This document shows positions 1 to 12,810 of a stretch of 64,000 bases of DNA, piece by piece. The position numbers and the translations under genes were made by a program. The notes below the pieces were generated by a model. The model did no database searches. It saw nothing but the letters and a program-made list of their open reading frames with translations, and was not told the origin of the DNA. Origin of the DNA: Macropodus opercularis (taxonomy: Eukaryota > Chordata > Actinopteri > Anabantiformes > Osphronemidae). Numbering within the stretch: the first letter of the stretch is position 1; the number at the start of each line of letters is the position of its first letter. The DNA lies in the NCBI GenBank assembly GCA_030770545.1, contig CM061098.1:9927501-9991500 (forward strand). The letters are read 5' to 3'.

Positions 1-1148
1 TATCTGTACTATCCCCAATACAAATATCACCTTTGACATAAATATGCAGTAGTGCTGTAATTTGCTCCACTCTTAAGGAGAAAGATTTCAGCGGCACAAC
101 AACACTGCTCACATCCACTGGTAAATTTCAAGCTTTTCGTCTCTTCTTGTCTAAATGGAACACGCTGGCTTTGGGTGTTAATAATAAATCACAATGTCAG
201 CATGTGGCACACAAAAACAGCCAATCAGAGACTGAGATACAGACACGCACTTTGTGACAAACTAGCGACTCTGGGCCCGTGTGGAACCACAACAGGAGGC
301 TTGTTTGAATGTGAGATGAAAACTGTAACGTCACTTCACGCAGACTCCAGTAGCTACAGGATTAACTGGCGGGCTGTCGTTTGTGGCTGTATGTGTGTTT
401 ATGTGAGTAAATGTCCCATTCATATACTGGCATATGGGTGTCTTAATGACTGTGAGGCAGATGGCCCATTCAAACTGCTAATTCATAATCCCATAAAGTA
501 ACACTGAGGGAATTTACTACCATTTGGCCGTAGATCTTCCCTGCATCTCTTATTCTGCATGATGGATGATGTGCTGTGTGGTGTGTGGTGTGTGGTGTGT
601 GTGTACGTGTGTGGACAGCAGTCACAGCTTTGTATGGATGCACGTGTGTACTGTGTGTGTGCCTCGTGTGGATTAACTGGGAGTGTCAGTGCTGCTCTGG
701 CACTATGCAGCCTGTGAACAGGTCCCCTTCATCAGTGATCTTGGCAGTGAGGAGCACTGAAATGGGCCTCGTCCATCTAAACTCTGCATCCGGCCAGAGC
801 ATTAATATGTTCCCTCACTAATGTAATTGAATTAACTAGTTAGTCCAACCAATAATATGACAATACAGCATCATACAGTTTAACGGCAAAGTGAGTCCAC
901 TTTTAAAGACTGACTTCGTTTAGTTTTAGAAGCTACGGTAAAGTGACTTTTTACTTGCTGCCACCACCTGAAAACAACGGCTTGGATGTACAAGGCTAAC
1001 GTTTGACTAGCATTGTATTGTCTACAAAGCTTCACTAGACAATGTGTTTTAAAATTGGACTCTAAAATAAACAGTAATTTTTGCATAAAGCTCCAGAATC
1101 CACAGTAGGAAGAAGAAATAACAGACATTTACATTTAGAAGCACTAAC
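1..1148 (-). other. Intron of the bicc2-like gene running off the left edge
   Basis: The exon ending at 1149 has a GT donor and a split codon (phase 1), so transcription continues leftwards. I found no exon here matching the next expected BICC block or the SAM domain. The stretch contains a short GTGTG-rich patch near 575-605 and otherwise nothing recognisable. Confidence 0.6.
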
Positions 1149-4100
1149 CTCTGGTTGCCAACAGTTTCTTCTTCTCATAGTCATAATCCTGCAAAGCACA
1201 CACAGGAAATAGAGCAGGTAAATAATGCATGAAATTGAATTTGGTTTTTTCTCCGGTTGCTGAAGAGCGACAGGGGAACCTAATTTACAGCGAGAACAAC
1301 CCCACAGGAAACAGCACTTCCTGCAGCTGTGGTAGTAAACAAACACAAAAATCTATTCTGGAAATCTAATCTTACCAGTTAAGGGATGCACAAATCAATA
1401 GCTTTCATGACACTACAGATTTTCCTGCTGTTTTCTCCTTACTTTGATCTGAGCCGTAGTGTAATTAACAGATATTACTCTCTCTCTCTCTCTGTCTCTC
1501 TGTGCTCCTCTTGATCTCAAAAGCATTTTCAGTGCCATAAGTCTAAAGATCCCTGTTTTATCTCACCTCAGCACTGGGTGAGTCAGCACAAACATCCTGA
1601 GCCAAAGCCACGTCTCTCCTCAGGCTGCTCCTCCACTCACTCCTCCCGCCATCCGTCTCTGTACTGGACAGTCTGGCAGACACGGGAAGACAAGGTGAAG
1701 ATGAAAGTGTAATGACGGTGAGAAACATACCACTTCTCCATTCCCCAGACCAACAGCGAGATGTGTGTGTGTGTGTGAAGGTGTGTTATAATCACACTAC
1801 CGTATACTGTATGGTGCAAAAGTCATTGTGAAAATTTGGCATTTGTAACATCCGGGACAGAGTGAGATAACAAGCGTGGAACTCGGTGAATGCTCACCTG
1901 TGTGTCAGCGCCTGCCCTGTTGAATGGCGTCTGCCCTGGTGGCCAAACATCTTGGCAATTTCAGGACCCTGGAGACTCCCCCTCCGACCCATCACTCCAA
2001 CCCTGCTCATGCTGCCGTTTACTGCATCGCACAGCTCCGATGATGACATCACAACAACGTTAGCGCTCTCATCGTCTGACTGGCCAGACTGGTCGTCATT
2101 TTCTAGGATCTGAGGAAAAAAGGCTTTCAGTGCTTTGCCTTCTCATCAGGAAAGGACCAGTTTGAACGAACCTTCTCCAGAGGCCGACTGTCTGCTCCTT
2201 TCAGTCCTGTCCTCAACTCGTCAGCAGGAGGGTTGAGGCCTGGTGGAGGCGAGGGTCGGGGCTTACTCCCAGGCAGAACATCTGGACTGGGAGCTGACAC
2301 AGGAGCTGGGAATGATTGACAACAGGTAGTGAGAAAACAATGGCCTTTAATAAAATATAGTCAACATAACACCAAAATCAATTAGTTAAGAATATTTGGA
2401 ATAGACAATTATGTTAGCAGCCTAATTCAGATTCTTCAAACTAAACGACGTTTCTTTAGCTGGTTTCTTGTGTATGTACTTGGGGGATTATGGGCAGCTA
2501 CACCTACACACATCCTCACCTTGCTCAGAGAGACGCAGTTGCTGCAGCAGCATGTTGAGCCAATAGTTGGTCAGCTCGGTGCCCGCTAACACTGGGTCAG
2601 GGGTCATCTCAGTTACCTTAGCAGTCTCACAGGAATCCAGCCCCAGGAGCAAACGGCGAGCCTCATAAATACAGGAGATGTTCCTTTCCAGGCCTTTCAC
2701 CACCACCGACTGTCGAACACACATCGTTATTCAGCTCACCACAGCATGACAGTGGCTTTACATCCAACATCAAGACGGAGCTGTGGCCAACAGAGCTGCA
2801 AACACCCAATTTCCTTTCAGACAGTCACACAAACATTAAGCAAGCAGCAAAACCGCGTGAATCAAACTGTACCTTGCTCGTCTGTTTTACTTTGGGCTTG
2901 ACACTAATGAAGACTCCCAGATTTTGCATCATCTGAGCCAATTTACAAGGATCTGCTTCCCCATCTTCACGCATGTCAAACATCAAACACACAGGCAGAC
3001 AGTCCTAGATGTGTACACACAGAGATACAGATACGGCACAGAATGTAAAACAACAACACAATGAACAAGGTACAGTGTGCTGTATATAGATCCTCCTATC
3101 TATAGAAACACAAGGACAAAGAGAACAAGAATGAAAAATACATCTTGACATATGCAAGCAAACAAAGATCAGACACATGCACTTGTCACCTCTCAATTTT
3201 TATTGTTCTCCAGTTTCTCCCTGAGCAAAAACTCCACCGTACCATGAGCTGCTGCCGGGCCAGACACACTCCATCAGGGCTGCCCTGGATGAGCAGTGAG
3301 GACGAGCAGTGTGGAGCGCTGAGGTCTGGTAGGATGATCTGGGTCTGGGTCTGGTGCATGACGCTCAGGAAGTGAGCTCCGTTCTGACCTAACAGGAAGA
3401 GATGCTGCTGAGACGTGACATCCAGCTGGCTGCTCACCATCCCGCCACTGACCTCTGACCCCAGCAGCAGGTCCATCAGGATGCAGGTCGCCTTCTGTCA
3501 GGTGGAAATGTATCCATACATTAATATTATACGGCAAAAACAACTCATTCCAATGTGTGACACTCACCTTGACAGCAGCTGCGTTGCCATGCAGGCCCCA
3601 AACCGTGCAGCAGCTTCCGTAAAAGGGGTTCTGTGCCTGAGGTTGGGATGGCACAGCCCTGAAGCTCACACTGACCCCCAGAGTCTGCGCTACCTGCTGG
3701 ATGAGAGGGGAGCCTGCATCTGGCAGAGCCTGGGGCACCAGACTGACTGGGAGGTCAAAGGTCAGAGATAATGGCTGCAGGTCCTAGGACAAAAAGAGAA
3801 AGAGTGTCGCTGTGAAATGGAGTCACTGGGGAAGGGGGTGAAATTAAGAAATGGGAGACAACAACAGACAGTAGACAGGTGGCATTTTGACAAATGCACT
3901 TGTCTTCTGTGTGTCAGCCCTTCTATTAATCACTATCGATCTTGTGGCTGACAGGAGTAAAGAAATTGAATTTTGAGACAAATGAAAACGTGGCCACTGA
4001 CTCACTCTTATCCTCCTCCTGGCCTCCTCCACCCCCTCTATGGGCCCAGCAATGGAGACCTGGTAAACGTTGAAGAACACATTCATTTTCTGTAAAGCCA

Positions 4101-6274
4101 GCAGCTGGCGGTTCATTAAGATGCCGCCTTGGGGATCGGTACCTGGTTGCTTTTCTCTCCTGTGGCGTTGTGTCGGTTGGAGTCCGGGAAATGGATGTGA
4201 CAAGATGTGACCTCCATCACCTTTTTGATGTTTGCGCCACCTTTCCCGATCACGTGGGAATGCTCCGTATAGGCCACGTCCATCTTGAGAGTCACCTTGT
4301 TCACCTGTTTTACATATAGTACGATAGCGTGTGTGTGTGTGTGTAGTGGCTTTGACGAGAGCAAATGATGTGACAACACAATCCTCACCCTAGTTTCCAG
4401 AACTTCTAGAATCTTCTTTTTGGCTTCCAAAACATTTCCTCTCTTCCCTTCTACCTTCACATGTGGATCTAAATAGAAAGTGCAGATCGCTTTTGAAGTC
4501 ACACATTTAAGTTTGTAAATAGACTTTTTCTCACTTTGCGGGAACATAGAAAAACTTGAGGAGAGGCCGAGATCACAGAGCGGATGACACAAATGCGAAA
4601 GTGTCACCTTTCTTCGACTTGGCGCCAATCTTCAGCTTGGATGGCCATTTCACCTGAGTGTCGGTTTCTCTCATCACCTGTGGAAGCACAGACGATAGCG
4701 GAGCATGAAAAACGAAGACAGAGTTGCCATTGTTTGCCGTGACGACAGCCACACACCCACACACAAGAATACAAGGCCTCATTTGCATTTAAAAGCCTCC
4801 AATTATCACCTCAATAAAACCAGTGATCACTGGATGCAGAGCATGGAACAAATGTGACAGAGCTGAAAGTGACATTTAACCAGGAGGCTTCACGTCTGGT
4901 GATTATAGGTGGCGTTCGCTGAGGGAAGCAACTGAATTTGTTTTTAGTGTTTCATCTCTTTTTCATGAATAAAATACTGTGGAGTTTCACTTACTCTTTC
5001 AAAAAATTCCTTCCCTGTCTCACCATCTCCGTGACCGGGAGCTGAAAGAAGAGACACATAAAGAAATTCCAGCAATGTGAGTAGTGTCACACTCCTGTTT
5101 ACAGCTCAACGCTGTTCAATATTGGACACGAGTCTAAAGTCAACATTCACATGTTTAATAGCTGAAATTTGCCAAGCAACTGGAACAAGAGGTTGCCGGG
5201 AATATCAACAATTTCTAAAGGCCACTGCTCCACTGTGACATTTACAGGGTGCAGAGGGGGACCCAGGAACGCCCTGACCCCCCTTCGTCACTACGGGTTA
5301 CGCTGGCCGGAGCTGAGGAATGGGAAAAGAACAGTATGGGGTGGAGGGAAAAGGTGGTAGTTTGAGGGGCAACCGTAAATTAGCCTAGAGGCAGCTAATC
5401 ACATCAGTGGCTGCTGCTGACGCAAAGACCTCACACCGAAAATAAAGAACCACCTCATAATCAAGGAGCGATGCATAAAAGAGACAGTGCTCTTCAGCCA
5501 GACTGGAGCACAGAGTTCAGTGTGACAGATAAGCATCAAAAGGTATGAGGTACAATATTTATTCACAGCTGAACTCCCTCAGGCAGCTTCCTGCATGAGA
5601 ACAGACAAACATCTGCCTCTATCTGCAGCAGGAGCATCAGGACCATCAGAAAGAGTTTCCCTGGTAACACGGGGCAGCGTTCCTCTCAAACCTGCCAAGC
5701 AGCGATAACTAACAGCAGCGGTTAGCTCAGATGCCCAGACGGGTATGATAATAGAAAACGACTCCTGAACAAACCACTGCAGGTCATGAATTACAGCGAT
5801 GCTGCACCAGGGGCCGACCGATGGTGAGCACACGGCTCAGCCAGCTGCAGGCCCTGACAGACACACTGGGTCAGGCAGCTAATGAGGGCTGAGAAGAGGG
5901 TCACACAGGGAGCTCCGTGATAGGCATCAGCAGAGGAAAAGCAGCTTAGGCAGGCAAACGTGAACCGTACCAGTGGAAAATCCCGGCACCATCGCAGCTC
6001 ACTCACCAAACAACATGCTCTCCAGCTTCTTCCTGTCAATCCTGAACCGCTCCTCCACCCACTCCGGGGACACACTTTGCCCTCCTGTATTCTCCTGCCC
6101 CAGCACGGAGGTTCCTCCGCCTTCCTCCGCTTCTTTTCCTTCCCTGTCATGTTGGGTCTCGCTGGGCTCAGGCTTTGCTGCTGAGTCGGGTTCTATGCTA
6201 GTTTCCAAGTCGGGCTGCTGGGGTGCTGCGGTGGCCAGGCCAGGGGACGTCTCCTCAGCGGTGCTGGTGGCCAT
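1149..6274 (-). CDS. bicc2: Bicaudal-C family KH-domain RNA-binding protein (bicc2-like), 5' part, 14 coding exons
   Basis: Bicaudal-C proteins bind mRNA 3'UTRs through KH domains, recruit the deadenylation machinery and polymerise through a C-terminal SAM domain. Exons on the minus strand, in order: 6274-6007, 5041-4995, 4677-4608, 4468-4389, 4304-4143, 4059-4006, 3783-3568, 3494-3243, 3004-2873, 2709-2520, 2305-2172, 2109-1898, 1672-1567, 1188-1149. All phases join, giving about 654 codons. Family signatures are EERFRIDRKKLE in exon 1, WPSKLKIGAKSKK in exon 3, the KH loop GKGG at residues 175-178, a second GxxG (GQNG) at 335-338, and DYDYEKKKLLATR in the last exon, the block that precedes the SAM region in BICC1. 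The start ATG at 6274 opens an Ala/Glu-rich leader like that of BICC1. The KH-to-SAM linker is much shorter than I recall for BICC1, which favours the fish paralogue bicc2, but bicc1 is not excluded. The SAM exons are not in the window. Confidence 0.85.
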
Positions 6275-6850
6275 AGCAGGACTGAGCCCTCGTCAGTGTT
6301 TGTGTGTGTTGGGTGTGTGAGGATGTGTGCATGTGTGTGACCAAGGAGACCGGCAGTGAGTGAGAAAAGGCGAGAGAGGGGAGAGAGACAGCCCCCTGTG
6401 CCTTTTCTTTAAATCCCCCACCCCCTTACTTATTTTAGTACACAAACTGACTCTTTTTCTCCTCCTTCGAGTTGTTTGAGGCCAGACGGATTTGCTGCTA
6501 TGGCCTTGCACTGCACAAATTTATAAGAGTCACTTCTCTAGTACAGACCATGTCTTTTCTATCTGTAAAGCTCCAGACAGACAAAACTAATCCACAACTA
6601 CAACTGAGGCCCTGTCTGTTCTGAACAAATCCTCTGTAATCCTCAATTCAACTTTCACAGATTACATGGATAGATAGTCCAGGCCTTATGATAACACCTG
6701 ACACACACACACACACACGTCCTGCGAAACACGTGCTTACGCCGACGTGCACAGCTAACACAACAAACACGTCCTCCAGTGGGGTTCCACCGCTTGTCCT
6801 CCCTCCCCGCTATCTGAAGGAGATCTACGAGGCTTCAAGATTCCAGAGGT

Positions 6851-6910
6851 CAGGGCGAAGGGGAGCGAAGGGGAGCGAAGGGGAGCGAAGGGGAGCGAAG
6901 GGGAGCGAAG
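6851..6910. repeat. 10-bp minisatellite, unit GGGAGCGAAG
   Basis: One degenerate unit at 6851-6860 is followed by five perfect tandem units at 6861-6910. It lies upstream of the bicc2-like start, in the spacer shared with dele1. Confidence 0.95.
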
Positions 6911-8229
6911 GGGCTGGTGCGTCACAGCAGCGAGTGTTTGATGTTTGTGTAGAGGGATGATTGCAACAATGCTTAGGATAAGAAAGGCGAAACAACCAAA
7001 TGAGTGATGGGATGGAATGTAAAAATAACACAAGAAAGAGTCCTAGGAAATGTAAAAGAAATCCATTATTAATAAAACCGGTTTAAAGAACAAGTAGTCA
7101 CATCAGTCATTAGATTTAATAACAACCCATCAGCAAGTGCAGCTTTTTTTTTTATAGAGTGGATTAATATTACCTTTTAAAATGTGCTCTAACAACTACA
7201 GCACAGCATGTACCCACTGCCTGGAAACCCATTTGTTTAGTATGCAGTCAGAAACTCGTACATTTCAGATGTTTAAAGGAGAAACCTTGTCAAGAAGGTG
7301 CAAATAATATGTGTTGAATTGCTCTGGAGCAATGAAGTCCCCACCCTGCTTTACATTTCTCACACTTGAGAAGCTGAGTATACGCTGAAACATGGGTAAA
7401 CCCAAACAGCTTGATTAATCAGATCTAACGGGATGCTGTTACCAGCTCGACTCCACGTTGCCCGGACAAATTTGGCTCCGGGCGAATCAACAAACATTAT
7501 TTGCCATTGCAGAAATCTTACTTACACGTTACAAACTCCCGCAGGCTAGTCTTATTTGCCCAATAAGGATGGTAAGTGAAAGACATGACGAGTGCATCAC
7601 CATGGAAACTGGTCATGGAGTGAAGTATTCCTAGGTTAATCTGTCTTGACTACTGCTGATGTCCTCCCTCCAGCCCCATTTAGCCTCATCTGACTGGAAC
7701 GGTGTGTATTTCCAGAAAGTGTCAGGGCATGTGTCACACTTAAACGTACCAGCAGAGCAGGGGGAGGTCAAAGGGAAAGTGCAGCCACAGACTAATGAGA
7801 TGCGGACGCTTTAATAAATGAACCCGTTTCAACTTTCATCCGGATGCATGAATAAAAACATGGATAGGTTCACCATCATCTGCCTGGTGCATCAATTAAA
7901 CTAAAACCTGACTCCGCACTTTAGTCTTTAACTAGATGAAAGAATCACCCACTGCAAGAAACATGGGAATTAACAGCTGAAAGGTGGTGAATTATTCATA
8001 AGACGCTGCTGTAAAACCAGGCTGTCTGTATCCCTTAGTCATGAACCAGCAGAAACGCTGCCTTCCTTACAGGCTGAGTTAAATCAATACACTTTGTTGA
8101 AGCTGTGAATTATTCCAGTCATATTCTTTCAGGTCGGTATTTGTTTAGCCTTTCTGGCCTATTTGTGAGAAATTTCATTTTTTGCAGCGTGTACGTTTGT
8201 AAGAGAGGGTGAATCCTCGTCAGACTCGT

Positions 8230-8521
8230 TTTTAACCACACTCTTCTCTTTCTGTGTCGGGTTGTAATTCTTACACCCGCCGCTCGACGACGCTGCGAAT
8301 CTGTGAACGTCTTCTCTGACTCGGTTGCGTCATCGGAGCCACTTCCGGGTTTGCAACTCGTGACAGGGGTTTCTCCCCCGTAACCGTAGGACAACTTGCC
8401 GGAGACAACCCCCCTTCACACGACTCGTCCTGGGGTAATTCATGGCTCCTGTCGGCGCCCCCGGGTGAAAATGACCTTTTGGACATCGCCTCTAGGTTAA
8501 AACGGCTGGAAAAGTAAAACC
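8230..8521 (+). promoter_or_regulatory. Probable CpG-rich promoter and 5'UTR region of dele1
   Basis: CG dinucleotides are denser here than in the flanking 1 kb, and the segment ends at the dele1 start codon. No TATA box is obvious. The transcription start cannot be placed from sequence alone. Confidence 0.35.
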
Positions 8522-11500
8522 ATGTGGAGAGTTCAAGGTTTCGTTGGAAGAGGTGAGACAAGCGCCATTGACGTTGGGAACTTGTCCCGTTTGTGTTACG
8601 CAACAATAACGGCTGTTACGCTCATAGCGCTGAACACCGAGTTGTTTCTCTCGGTCTGTTTCTGGAGAACAACCAGAAGCTGCGTGTAGTTGATTTACGC
8701 ACGCGACCAGCTTCAGGCTCAAGAGCCTTGGAAGAAGCGAAACCCTACTGTAATGCGCATTAAGTTACAAGTGAACGTCAGCTTGTGGGACATTTTAGAG
8801 GCTTGTATGTCACGGGGCGACTGACCTTCCGTCTCTTTCACGTTTTCTTTCCTCAGTTTTGCACCGTTGCCATGGCAGCAGCCCCCTGCGTCTGCAGCAG
8901 GGCCACCACGTGGAGGATGAGGTCATCAACACATCCTCCGTCCTCTCCAGCTCTCGGCACTCCGCTGACAACAGGTAGCGTCCACGCCTTCGTCCTGTTT
9001 TTGTCCAGCTCTGACAACAGCAGCCTTGAAAGAAAGAAGCCGGTGTTAAAGGAGTGAAAGCCTTCTGCACCTCACTTTGATCTCAACTTCTTTGCCCTCA
9101 AACCACTGGTCGTATCGTCAGCTGATGAAAAGAGAAGCTTTGAGTTAAGGTCAAAACTCAAAGACGACTCTCGGTCCAATTCTTTCTTGTTTCTTTACCT
9201 CTTCTTTGAACCCAGTTCCTCCTTGTAGCCCCTCTCACTGTCATGTTTTCAGCTTGTTGCATCAGCCTGTATAGAGTTGCTAAAGAGAAACAAAGTGTTC
9301 TGTCTTAAAACATATTCAGTTAATACCCTAGAACTAGAATGAATTTGTTTTGTTCTCTATTTAGTTTTGTTTGTGCTGTTTCTCTTTCGTAGCTCGCAGA
9401 AAGAGGAGGATGGAGAGAGGAGGAAGAAACAAAAAACCTTCCAGTTTGGATACGCAGAGCTCCCACGTTACACAGCGCTGGATGCTGTGGGATGGGTGCG
9501 TTTAGAACCTGAGAAGAATAACGTTCTTAACAACTATGTGTGTGGATGACGTCCTTCAGTTAATCGGAATTTACTTCAAAGATGTTACATGTAACACTAT
9601 CTGGGCTGGTCACACAAACAGTGCATGTTTATTATTATATTATTAATATGCACACTGTGACACATAAAGCAGTTTGATGTTAATACTGTGACGCTGAGCC
9701 TAACCCCCGTTTCCACAGGGTGCTGCAGCGGTTCTGTTCATGCAGGCCTGCAGGAGGATCCACTCCCGGTTCTCGTCTGGCGCTGAGGTCAGTCCGACCT
9801 CTGGAGCCCTAACAGCACCCGCCTCGCTGCACAAGTGTGGATACCACATCCTTTTGGAGATCTGTGAGTCCTTATTGCAGCTAAACAGCAGAGCCACTGA
9901 TGTTTAATTTCACCTGTTGCAAACTAGTTTTACAGAACAGACATTCAACCATCTCATCATTCCTTTTTTTCCTTTAATCGTAAGCGGTTTTGTCTGGTTT
10001 CTGCAGTATCCAGACATGATGTCCTGCCCAGAGGAAGCAGTGTGTTGTGTCTGCAGAAGGTGTCAGAGAGACAGAATCAAGATGAGCCCCCAGCTGAAAG
10101 CAGCAGCAGCAGCAGCAGCGTAGGAGATGCCAGCCCTCAAATCAGTGTTTGCCAGGATCACCTGCCTGCTGAATGCTCCATCTCTGACCACCAGTGGGCG
10201 CCACTTAACCAGGATTCATCTGTAGATGGTTTGTTCTATGTCAAATCAAAACCAGTATTTTTCGAGGCTAATATTTTAGAAATGGAAATAATGTATTTTT
10301 TCCTTTCTTTTACCAGGCGAGCGTTCTCTACAAAATGATGCCAACCGAGACAACACAGAGGAAACAGCTGTCGATGAAGAGGTCAGAGGTTGCATCTTTT
10401 AGTTTGATGTTTTTCTTTATCTTCAGACAGAACCTAAAGCTTTATCTTAATCTTCCTCTATTTTTGTGTATCCAGGATCTTTCTGATGCGGAGGGTCTGA
10501 CAGGAGCAGCTCAGAACCTCAGACATGTGGGAGACTCAAGTATTCCTGTTATCTTCAACATTATTGGTAATGACGTAGTAGTCACTAAGGATGAGAAACA
10601 TGCTTATCCTTCAGATTTGAATTCTTATGATTTGAGTGCTATTTTTTCAGTTTTCTGTCCTTTTCTAAAATGTTAATTTCCTTAATATTGTCAGGTCTTG
10701 AAAGTGCAAAGAGTGAAAACTACGAGGAAGCTTTCACCAGTTTCTTAGCGGCAGCACAGCAGGGTTACAGCAAGGCCCAGTTTAACGCTGCTGTGTGCTA
10801 TGAGAAAGGCAGAGGAGTCAGGAAGGACAAAGAAAAGGCAAGATCCCCAAACCACCCACACTTTACTTTTAGAGGTCCTCATTATTCAGAACTTGTCTTG
10901 TATCAGTCTTGAGGAGATTTGTGTGTTTTCTGTTTTTAGGCTTTGCGTCACTACTGGCAGGCTGCGGCTGGAGGTCACAGTCAGGCTCAGTACAGATATG
11001 CAAAACTGCTTCTTACCAGCAGGGGGCACATGAGTTCAGAGGAGCTGAACACCGTTATTAACCTGCTGGAACAGGCTGCTGCAGCTGGGATCACCAAGGT
11101 GCCTGACGTCATTTTATTGTAATAATTATGATAACTTGCTAGTGAAAAGTGAACCAGTTGTTTCCCACCAAGGGTAAGAGAATAATACCTGACAGAAGAT
11201 TCTCACTTCATCTGGTTTGTTGGGTTGGACAACTGCAGACAAATATATACATCAGACAAAGACTTGTCATTATAATTATTTGTACCGTTTTAATGCAACA
11301 ATTCTTTCTAGTTATTATATCTGCCTCATATTCATAGCGGAATATGATATAACATTGTATGGACAGACATGTTGACTGGCTAATCGACTAGTATGAGCTG
11401 GTATTGTTTGCTCTCACCTAAGTAAACGATTCCCCTTCTTTAGGCTCAGCTCTGCCTGGCTTCCGTCTACTCGCAGGGGCTGGTGATGGATGAGAACAAG

Positions 11501-12810
11501 TCTGTCCAGTACCTGAGGATGGCAGCAGAGAGTGGAGTAAGTGCTCTTCTAGACGCTTCTAGAGTGTTGCTACAGGTTTAATCAGGGAGGTTTCGCCCCC
11601 TCCTTTCTGATGTAGAACATCAGTCACTGTGATGAAGAAGTGAATCCCAACCTTGAGCTTTTTTTATATTCACAGTCCTTCTGAAAGAAAACACTGCTCA
11701 CAGTCTTTGTAACTTCCTGATTCAGATCATTTGGAGTAATACTATGAGTTACTACCTTAAGTGGTCATATTGTGCTTTTTAGTCTAATGTTGCTTATGCG
11801 CTTATGTGAAGTCGGGACCTCTAGTTATGCACCAACATGGGCCCAAAGCTTGAGCTGAATGTGTGTGTGTGCCGGTAAAAGGCAGTGAGTCTTGCAGAAA
11901 GTGTTATTTGCTTGCAAATCTCAGCCTCAGTACTTTAAAAGGACTTATTTTTCAGCGAAGGCCTGTTGCATTAAGAGGCATTACAACATTAGTTACAGTT
12001 TTCCATCCTGAAACCAGTGGAGCCCCAGCATAGAATCAAAAGCCTAAATTAAGCATAATGTGGCCACTGTGATAATGTTCTGTTCTCTTTCAACACTATC
12101 TCTGCTTAATTGGTTTCAGTTTGTCACAAACAAATGTTCATCTACAGGATCAACCAATGGACAAAATCAAGTTTCCTGTGTTTTTATCACATGTTCCTCC
12201 AGATAACATGGATAAAATGTGTTTTTGCTCATGTCAGGATGACACAGCCCTGCTGTTACTTGGCCAGTGTTATCAGAGCGGGTTTGGGGTGCAGCAGAAC
12301 CTGAAAACAGCGATTGAACTGTACACACGAGCTGCCCAAGCAGGAAACAAGGAGGCTAAGAGATTGCTGCCATCTCACAATAAGGGTAAGCACACAGCAC
12401 TCTGTTGGGTTAGGTTGTACATGTGTATTAGTCACTGCATTTTTTGCATTTGTTACTGATGACACAGTAGGAGATATGGTTTTAATGAGCCAGGGCAGCA
12501 GTGATAATATCTGTGAGAATGAGCAATTGATTTCCCTCCTGTCATCTCTTCAACAGAAGATGCTGAGCTGCGCTCCATCCGTTCAGCTCCATGTTTCTCT
12601 TCGGCTGATGGTCAGCTCCAGCAGCCGCTGTCCACTCTCACCAGTTGTGTCCTTCCATCCACCCGTTGCCCCACCCCCCTTCGCTTCCTGCCTCACTCTT
12701 GGAGCACCGGGAACCTGCATAACCCGCTGCTTCTGTCCTCCACGCCTCTGCACGTCCATACCTACAAAACAGAGGGGGCAACGTGTCAGTGGACTGTGGG
12801 AGTAGGATAG
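8522..12810 (+). CDS. dele1: DAP3-binding cell death enhancer 1, mitochondrial stress relay with Sel1-like repeats
   Basis: DELE1 carries mitochondrial stress to the cytosol: after OMA1 cleavage its C-terminal fragment activates the kinase HRI (EIF2AK1) and so the integrated stress response. Exons: 8522-8552, 8857-8974, 9393-9495, 9719-9863, 10007-10228, 10317-10381, 10476-10566, 10695-10837, 10940-11098, 11444-11536, 12238-12385, 12557-12810. All phases join to give 523 residues, close to the roughly 515 of human DELE1. The N-terminus is Arg-rich and acid-poor, as expected of a mitochondrial targeting sequence. A LDAVGWGAAAVLFMQACRRI block near residues 80-100 matches the conserved hydrophobic segment. 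Residues 259-439 are Sel1-like repeats (for example AAQQGYSKAQFNAAVCYEKG). The C-terminus keeps the family-typical LPHSWSTGNL. Exon 5 has a Ser7 run from AGC repeats (10099-10119). The intron after 10837 has a GC donor. The gene ends only about 3.4 kb before the apbb2 start codon. Confidence 0.95.

Larger units (their letters stand above)
6275..8521. other. Divergent intergenic spacer between bicc2-like and dele1
   Basis: The two genes are transcribed away from each other across about 2.2 kb, so both promoters should lie here. The left part holds the bicc2-like 5'UTR, a CA run at about 6700-6718 and a 10-bp minisatellite at 6851-6910. The middle (6960-8100) is AT-rich with nothing recognisable. 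The right part (about 8230-8521) is richer in CG dinucleotides and adjoins the dele1 start. No convincing extra gene is seen. Confidence 0.6.

Noticed and set aside
690..800. Possible further bicc2-like exon left of 1149
   Set aside because: The reverse strand has an AG acceptor-like site, but the reading meets a stop within about 22 codons, lacks a good donor, and does not resemble the conserved BICC block expected next.
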